A DNA stretch of 64,000 nucleotides, taken from the NCBI GenBank assembly GCA_041394705.1, contig JAWKHS010000003.1, forward strand, positions 248,001-312,000, given 5' to 3'. Positions 59,801 to 64,000 of this stretch are shown piece by piece. Numbering within the stretch: position 1 is the stretch's first letter; each line of letters begins with the position of its first letter. The notes beneath the pieces are model-generated. The model ran no database searches. It was not told the DNA's origin and saw only the letters and a program-made list of their open reading frames with translations. A program made the position numbers and the translations under genes. The DNA comes from Vicinamibacterales bacterium. GTDB lineage: Bacteria; Acidobacteriota; Vicinamibacteria; Vicinamibacterales; UBA2999.

Positions 59801-61479
59801 TGGGCGCCGTCGTGGACGGGCACGTCGTGCGGGTCACGCTGCCGCCGGGCGAGCAGCTCCGGGTGCGCCTGGGCTCGGCCATCGATCGCGCCTCGCTCGA
59901 TCTGCTGGGACTCTGGGCCTCGCTGCCCGCCGCGATTCGCGACAACCCGTTCCTGCGCGAGGTGGCCGCCGACGGCTGGTTCTGGTGGCTCACGCCGTCC
60001 ACCGAGCTCCGGTTCGTGCACGCCGTGCCGCGGCCGGTCGAGGTGCCGCGGCCGACGATCCTGGTGCCCCTGCGGACGCCGAACGGCACGTCGGTCACCG
60101 TCGCGGGCGCCGTGGACGTCCACGGACCCAGCACCGACCGCCTCGACGTGGAAGCGGAGTGGTCCCAGTGGGTGGACGACGTGACCAAGCCGGGCCCCGA
60201 GCGGGTGCACGGCACCGCGCTGGCGTTCGGCACGTCCGTCGGCGAGGACGAGGACCTCGTGGTCCTGAGCGGCGCCGACGCGACCGTGCCGCTGCCCGAT
60301 GGCCGCGCGCTTCGCCTGCACGCGGCCGTCCATCAGATCGGCGACACGCTGCACCGCACGATCGACTACCGCGTGCGCGCCACGACGCGGTACCGGGAGT
60401 ACTTCCACCCGCTGCTCACGCCCGCCGTGGACGACCTGAGCGTGGTCGGGCCGACCAGGACGCTGAACGTGCCCAGCAGCGCGCGCCCGCCGAAGGTGGG
60501 CGTACGGGACGTCCTGCCGCTCTTCCGCTGGGACGAGCGGACCGAGCCCGGCGACCCGTTCGGCCTGCAACGGACGCGCCGGCCCGGCCTGCGCCTGTAT
60601 CTCGATCGGCCCTGGTACGCCACGGGCGACGGCGAGCTCCTGGGGGTGGTCCTGGCCGCCGGATCCGACGCGACCTTGACCGACGTCGTCAGCCAGTGGG
60701 GGGGCGACCCCGTGTTCCGGCAGCAGGGGCCGGCCTCGCGCGGCGCGCTCGCCCTGTCGGACGTGCTGCACCTGTCGGGCCTCGACGATCGCCGCGAGCC
60801 CGGGCGGCCCGCGGCACCTCCGGTGCTCCGGCCGCTGGTGGATCGCCACGGCGCCCCGAACGTCTGGGTGCTGGGCTACCAGCCCGAGTTCTCGGAGGAA
60901 CGCGGGCTGTGGTTCGTCGATGTCGCCTTCGATCCCGGGACCGCCTTCTGGCCGTTCGTCCGCCTGGCCGTGGCCCGCTACCAGCCGGACTCGCTGCCGG
61001 GGATGCACCTGGGCCCGATCACGCCCTGCGACTTCGCGCAGCTCGTGCCCGGCCGCACGGCGACCCTCAGCCGGCCCGACGAGACGCACGTCCGCGTGGC
61101 CGTGACCGGGGCCACCGGCTACCCGCGCGACCCGCTGCTGTTCCACCTGGTGCCGGCGCCGTCGGACTTCCTGAGCCACGTGGCGCGGAGCCGCCGGATG
61201 CGGGCGCGCCTCGAGCGCTTCGATCCGGCCGTGGGCACCGATCTCGGATGGGTCGCCGTCGGACAGTGGGACCTGCCCATCCTGGGCATCGCCGGCACGG
61301 TGTGCTCGTGGGCAGGCGAGCTCCCGCTGCCGGTGGCCGTGCCGCCGAGAACGCCGGGGACCAACGCGGAGTGGCGCGTGACGGTGGAGGAGTGGGAGCT
61401 CCTGCCCGCCGACTACGAGGCGGGCGGCACCGGCGGCTGGCAGCCGCGCATCGTCTACGCCGACCATCTGCCGCTCTGA
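56815..61479 (+). CDS. 1554-residue protein of unknown function, second of a giant pair
   Basis: There is no signal peptide or membrane segment. The N-terminal third is mixed alpha/beta (GEFDIPVAPILDVLDDGLWR; LRRLGLVIDLRVQDVSRLAG). Near residue 535 is LPRLRYGRRYAFRAYAVDLA, a fibronectin III-like edge with YxFRAYAVDLAGN. The middle is helical (LSRAQQAERAFLDAASRAEI). The C-terminal part is again strand-rich, including PWYATGDGELLGVVL, WFVDVAFDPGTAFWPFVRLA, ending RIVYADHLPL. I do not recognise a family with known function. It starts three bases after the first giant gene, so the two are certainly co-transcribed and probably act as a complex. Confidence 0.8.
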   Translation: MATESWLLTALPHSASPGEAFHVSLFVTHRLTPDGAEGVVDDFALVRDWAAHLRRARIVLRGGGGPAGEFDIPVAPILDVLDDGLWRRVFPGALPVRPWKVPDYTAAPWQSFPAHRMQAYGLFTHAAALLGSPVTAPGAGNNPYVRLVLQAMGLDERELRLTRVIDGEVDRAISKRLDDLARGGKVGIAGASAGSPVLAMLTDLHAARRFYQRPEDRTDYRERPLPGAQARPVRKPTPDFHERAGLLGDLSPLLRRLGLVIDLRVQDVSRLAGAAWIQAGLVMRGAQAPQTVSPRTSCQVVGQTFTVRSATDDYDLGMLCLGDESRFVVLDLDPDATALKLEQYARQMPRIVAAADNGDAMTTAPSTLRATGFAVARVDRAAQLHDRLDGAASRDAALLAGTAAPLRQEEISRGVRLEVWDDVSGQWHSLHRRRLSVDIAGVGRVLDAVPDTGFLQGAALTSSDQAPDGPKYAHEVLAGWDGWSLSAPRPGKVVVHDGGDERVLDAPPPDPAPVNPVASTTEVAPGTLPRLRYGRRYAFRAYAVDLAGNSRPHTVGGPDPGGAPRAEAPDAAPLSFTVSGGGTRPSPVGGLVVTAAEAAAHATRRQRALPADALRVASLSPDRGGLPVDVLKAHLAAASPACRPAPDASTGAAGLDPAGLVATSVPEVDRLVAARLADRARSAASTPLSRAQQAERAFLDAASRAEILIERTDRRTEATVAGQALATAFAQQTGIAAGVRLRPEVVAGIAARLTRLITTVRPFLRWDALIEPAVVPRTAYTEGESLLRLVIRSGVTQVEPGGLDVALTDPATYAAETVAAHPELDLAWRADTQRHVAPPKCSQFDAELHGAFDAAMGTLAPDAAVRTALGIALREAGSFMDTTIADLANPGGRLPQPGVAFHVTPTAETPDVAAPEDLPDGAPLTPGQYVAHDVDQVALPYLPDPIARGISLMFPDAGTDHRLADLFALEGTTLDYPGTWPERVPFRLVLESGPSLGAVVDGHVVRVTLPPGEQLRVRLGSAIDRASLDLLGLWASLPAAIRDNPFLREVAADGWFWWLTPSTELRFVHAVPRPVEVPRPTILVPLRTPNGTSVTVAGAVDVHGPSTDRLDVEAEWSQWVDDVTKPGPERVHGTALAFGTSVGEDEDLVVLSGADATVPLPDGRALRLHAAVHQIGDTLHRTIDYRVRATTRYREYFHPLLTPAVDDLSVVGPTRTLNVPSSARPPKVGVRDVLPLFRWDERTEPGDPFGLQRTRRPGLRLYLDRPWYATGDGELLGVVLAAGSDATLTDVVSQWGGDPVFRQQGPASRGALALSDVLHLSGLDDRREPGRPAAPPVLRPLVDRHGAPNVWVLGYQPEFSEERGLWFVDVAFDPGTAFWPFVRLAVARYQPDSLPGMHLGPITPCDFAQLVPGRTATLSRPDETHVRVAVTGATGYPRDPLLFHLVPAPSDFLSHVARSRRMRARLERFDPAVGTDLGWVAVGQWDLPILGIAGTVCSWAGELPLPVAVPPRTPGTNAEWRVTVEEWELLPADYEAGGTGGWQPRIVYADHLPL

Positions 61480-61534
61480 TCGGCACGACGGGCGGGGCCG
61501 CGGCGCGCGATGATAGTCGCGCTCCGCTCGCCCC

Positions 61535-64000
61535 ATGCCGATCGCCCACGACGCGTTCATCTCCTACAGCCATGCCGCCGACCAACCGGTGGTGGCCGCA
61601 CTCGAGCGCGGCATGGAACGGCTGGCGCGCCCGCTCTTCGCCCTGCGCGCCATGGACGTGTTCCGCGACGCCAGCAGTCTGGCGGCCTCGCCCGGCCTGT
61701 GGACGGGCCTCCAGGAGCACCTCGCGCGCTCGCGCTGGCTGGTGTTCGTCGCCTGTCCCGAATCGGCGGCGTCCGTCTGGTGCAACCGCGAAGTCGAAGC
61801 GTGGCTCGCGCAGCACCCGGCCGACCGCGTGCTCCTCGCGTTGACGGCCGGCGAGCTCGTCTGGCCGCCGGGCGCCGCCGACTACGACTGGACGCGGACC
61901 ACGGCGCTGCCGCCGGCCTTGCGCGGTGCCTTCCGCGAAGAACCGCTGTACGTGGACCTCCGCTGGACCCGCCAGGCCGCCAACCTGCAGCCGGGCGATC
62001 CACGTCTGCGGGACGCGGTGCTCGACCTGGCCGCGCCCGTCCGCGGCATCCCCAAGGACCAGCTCGACGGCGACGACGTCCGCCAGCTGCGGCGAACCCG
62101 CCGGCTCACGCGCGCCGCGATTGCCCTCATCGTCCTGGCCGCCGGCGTGGCCGTGTGGCAGGCCATCGAGGCCACGCGGCAGCGCACGGTCGCCGAGCGT
62201 CAGCGCGACCTGGCCCTGTCGCGGCAGCTCGCGGCGCAGACGGGCGACCTGCTCGTGCGCGATCCGCGCCTCGCCGCCGGGCTGGCGGTGCAGGCGATGG
62301 CGACGGCGGACACGGCGGAGGGCGCGACGGCCGTGCTGCGCACCCTCAACGCCGCGCCTTTCGATCGCCTGGTGGACCACGCCGAGTCCTACTGGTCGCT
62401 CGCCGTGTCGGACGATGGCGCCACGGCCGTCGTCGGCGACGGCGGGAGCGGCGTGCAGCGCATCGACCTCGCGTCTGGGCGGATCGAGCGGTATCCCCCC
62501 GAGGCGCCGCCGCGAGGCACGGCCGGCACGCTCGCCGTCGCGGTCGCGCGCGACGGACGGATCGCCTCGGGCGGGTTCGATCAGACGATCACGATTCGCC
62601 AGGACGGGCGGGTCGTGCGGACGTTCGATGGGCCGCACGAGGGCTTCATCATGGGGCTCGCCTTCAGCCCGGCCGGCGATCGCCTCGCGTCGGCCGGCAG
62701 CGACGGCCGCGTCTTCGTGCACGACCTGGCGAGGGGCGCGTCCACCCGTCTCAAGGACGGCTGGACGCCGGAGGCCACGGTGGTGCGGTTCAGTCCCGAC
62801 GGGCGGACGCTCGCCGCCGGCGGCGACGAGGGGTTTCGCGCGCTCTACGACGCGGCGTCGCCGCCGAGCGCGCGCGACGGCGGCGTGGCCCTGCCGCGCG
62901 AGGACCGTCCGACCTCGGCCGTCGTCGAGATGCGTTTCAGCGCCGACGGGCGCCGTCTGGTCGTGGCCCATCGCGACGGCGTCGTCGACATCGTGGCCCT
63001 GCCGGAGGGGCGGCGGATCGGCCGCGTGGCGCCGGACACCGGCATCGAGCTGGAGTCGATGGCGATCGCGCCGGATGCCGGCACGATCGTCGTCGGCCGG
63101 GCCGATGGCTCCGTGGTCGTCTGGACCGGCGATCCGCCGTCCTACGGCGCGCCCTGGCACCAGGCCGTCGTCTACCGGCACGCCGGTGCGGTCAAGGGGA
63201 TCGCGTATCTCGCGCGCACGAACCAGATCGTGTCGATCGGCGTGGACGGGCGGCTCGTCGTCTCGCGGCCGCTGCACCTCGGTCCGCTGGCGCAGCCTGT
63301 GTGGGAGCGTCCCGAGCCCTTCACGGACGTCCGCTTCGATCGGGGCTCGGCGCGCGTCACCTTCAGCGGAGGCGCGGGCCCGGTGGTGGTGGATGCCGAC
63401 GGCCGGCGGCTCGACGCCGCCGCCCCAGCCGCGGCCCCCGACCGGGACGTGCTCACGGCGCTGGAGGGCCGCGCCATCCGCCGGGCGGACGACGGAAGCC
63501 TCGCCGTCGCCGACGGCGAGCGGCGGGTGGCCCTGCAGGCGGCCGGCGGATCGCCCGCCGTCGCGGCGGCGTTCGCGCCCGACGGCCATCACGCGTACAC
63601 GTTCCACGGCGACGGGCACCTGCGGGCCTGGACCGTGGCCGACGGCACGGCCCTGGGCGATGCCGGCATCGCGGAGCGGCCGTTCGGCGCCCACGTCGCG
63701 ATCGACCGCGCAGGCACCCTGGCCGCCGTCGCACTCGATCCCGGCATCGACTTCGGAGGGTCCGGCCGGCGCGAGCCGGTGACGACCGTGGCGTTGGTGG
63801 GCCTGCCGGCGCTCGCGCTGCGGGCTGGACGCCTGCTGGCGCCCGGGCGGGCCGGGATCGTGGGATCGCCCCTCTTCTTCACGCCCGACGAGCCCCTCCT
63901 CGGCCTCTCGACCGATCGGGGTCTCACGTTGTGGCAACTGCCGTCGGGCCGCCGCATCGACGAGCCCGTGGTCCTTCCGAGGTCTGCGCACGCGCTCGGC
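61535..64000 (+). CDS. TIR domain-membrane segment-WD40 protein (3' end outside window)
   Basis: The frame runs open from the ATG at 61535 to the window edge (822 codons). The TIR domain (about 1-170) shows AHDAFISYSHAADQPVVAAL, MDVFRDASSLAASPGLWTGL and WCNREVEAWL, with candidate catalytic Glu86 or Glu88. Residues 192-211 (TRAAIALIVLAAGVAVWQAI) form a membrane segment, followed by ERQRDLALSRQLAAQTGDLL, a linker often seen before WD40 domains in signalling proteins. WD40-like blades start near 270 (GFDQTITIRQDGRVVRTFDG; GSDGRVFVHDLARG). It starts 55 bases after the second giant gene and so may belong to the same locus. Confidence 0.88.
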   Translation, partial: MPIAHDAFISYSHAADQPVVAALERGMERLARPLFALRAMDVFRDASSLAASPGLWTGLQEHLARSRWLVFVACPESAASVWCNREVEAWLAQHPADRVLLALTAGELVWPPGAADYDWTRTTALPPALRGAFREEPLYVDLRWTRQAANLQPGDPRLRDAVLDLAAPVRGIPKDQLDGDDVRQLRRTRRLTRAAIALIVLAAGVAVWQAIEATRQRTVAERQRDLALSRQLAAQTGDLLVRDPRLAAGLAVQAMATADTAEGATAVLRTLNAAPFDRLVDHAESYWSLAVSDDGATAVVGDGGSGVQRIDLASGRIERYPPEAPPRGTAGTLAVAVARDGRIASGGFDQTITIRQDGRVVRTFDGPHEGFIMGLAFSPAGDRLASAGSDGRVFVHDLARGASTRLKDGWTPEATVVRFSPDGRTLAAGGDEGFRALYDAASPPSARDGGVALPREDRPTSAVVEMRFSADGRRLVVAHRDGVVDIVALPEGRRIGRVAPDTGIELESMAIAPDAGTIVVGRADGSVVVWTGDPPSYGAPWHQAVVYRHAGAVKGIAYLARTNQIVSIGVDGRLVVSRPLHLGPLAQPVWERPEPFTDVRFDRGSARVTFSGGAGPVVVDADGRRLDAAAPAAAPDRDVLTALEGRAIRRADDGSLAVADGERRVALQAAGGSPAVAAAFAPDGHHAYTFHGDGHLRAWTVADGTALGDAGIAERPFGAHVAIDRAGTLAAVALDPGIDFGGSGRREPVTTVALVGLPALALRAGRLLAPGRAGIVGSPLFFTPDEPLLGLSTDRGLTLWQLPSGRRIDEPVVLPRSAHALG

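Noticed and set aside
53131..61560. 2809-codon open frame on the minus strand
   Set aside because: It is the antisense of the two giant genes. The plus-strand frames have normal codon bias (GC-rich third positions), ribosome sites and tight operon spacing; the antisense protein is Arg/Gly/His-rich low complexity.
61067..63991. 974-codon minus-strand frame over the second TIR-WD40 gene
   Set aside because: The plus-strand frame from 61535 encodes recognisable TIR and WD40 motifs without a stop to the window edge; the minus-strand product does not resemble a protein.
1..64000. tRNA or rRNA genes, CRISPR arrays, insertion sequences or prophage genes
   Set aside because: Reading both strands I saw no cloverleaf genes, regularly spaced repeats, transposase motifs or phage structural genes.

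Overview
The window is a very GC-rich (about 70% or more), densely packed bacterial chromosome segment. Several features together point to an acidobacterium, most likely of the Vicinamibacteria type: a PadR regulator beside a MacB/FtsX-type permease with the acidobacterial orphan-permease layout (17.7-15.0 kb), a DUF1552 protein, a secreted VWA protein, many secreted hydrolases with Ala/Pro-rich linkers, and an MtrA/MtrB-type porin-cytochrome pair. This placement is inferred from gene content; there is no rRNA gene. I saw no tRNA, rRNA, CRISPR array, insertion sequence or prophage.

Layout. 0-4.2 kb: the end of a membrane protein, then an overlapping operon for an OPT transporter, a DUF1177 protein, an AroM-like protein and dipeptidase E, probably peptide uptake and breakdown. 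4.2-9.2 kb: a secreted NHL-repeat protein, then a decaheme cytochrome and its MtrB/PioB outer-membrane barrel behind a well-formed sigma-54 promoter and ahead of a strong terminator. 9.2-13.8 kb: an OmpR/histidine kinase pair, with direct-repeat operators in the region shared with a divergent secreted protein, then a DUF1552 protein and a duplicated NTF2-like protein. 13.8-18.0 kb: a minus-strand PadR-permease-DUF1624 operon. 18.5-28.2 kb: a glycine-zipper envelope protein, two peptidoglycan-type hydrolases, two tandem exported amidases, an LtrA-like membrane protein and a YhdH/AcuI-type reductase.

28.2-36.7 kb: a tightly coupled minus-strand operon (maltokinase, solute-binding lipoprotein, two permeases, ATPase, maltooligosyltrehalose synthase, reductase) for trehalose or maltose uptake and conversion. 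37.0-41.4 kb: an ABC importer of the SsuBC/ThiXZ type whose binding protein lies on the other strand in an operon with a UbiD-family decarboxylase. The importer is preceded by an 11-codon leader peptide.

42.9-44.7 kb: a lower-GC patch holding a DUF6438 lipoprotein, a P-loop kinase and a HicBA toxin-antitoxin pair. These are separated by related 76-bp elements with attC core sites, so this looks like an integron-type cassette cluster without an integrase, joined to the 3' end of thyA-folA. 46.1-50.1 kb: an amidohydrolase, a VWA protein, an ankyrin protein and an SRPBCC-like protein.

50.2-64.0 kb: the most unusual locus. Two TIR-WD40 proteins, the second with a membrane segment and running off the window, flank two very large co-transcribed proteins (1276 and 1554 aa) that I cannot assign to a known function. 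Several genes in the window have a TANNNT -10 element placed so that transcription would begin at the start codon, which suggests leaderless mRNAs.
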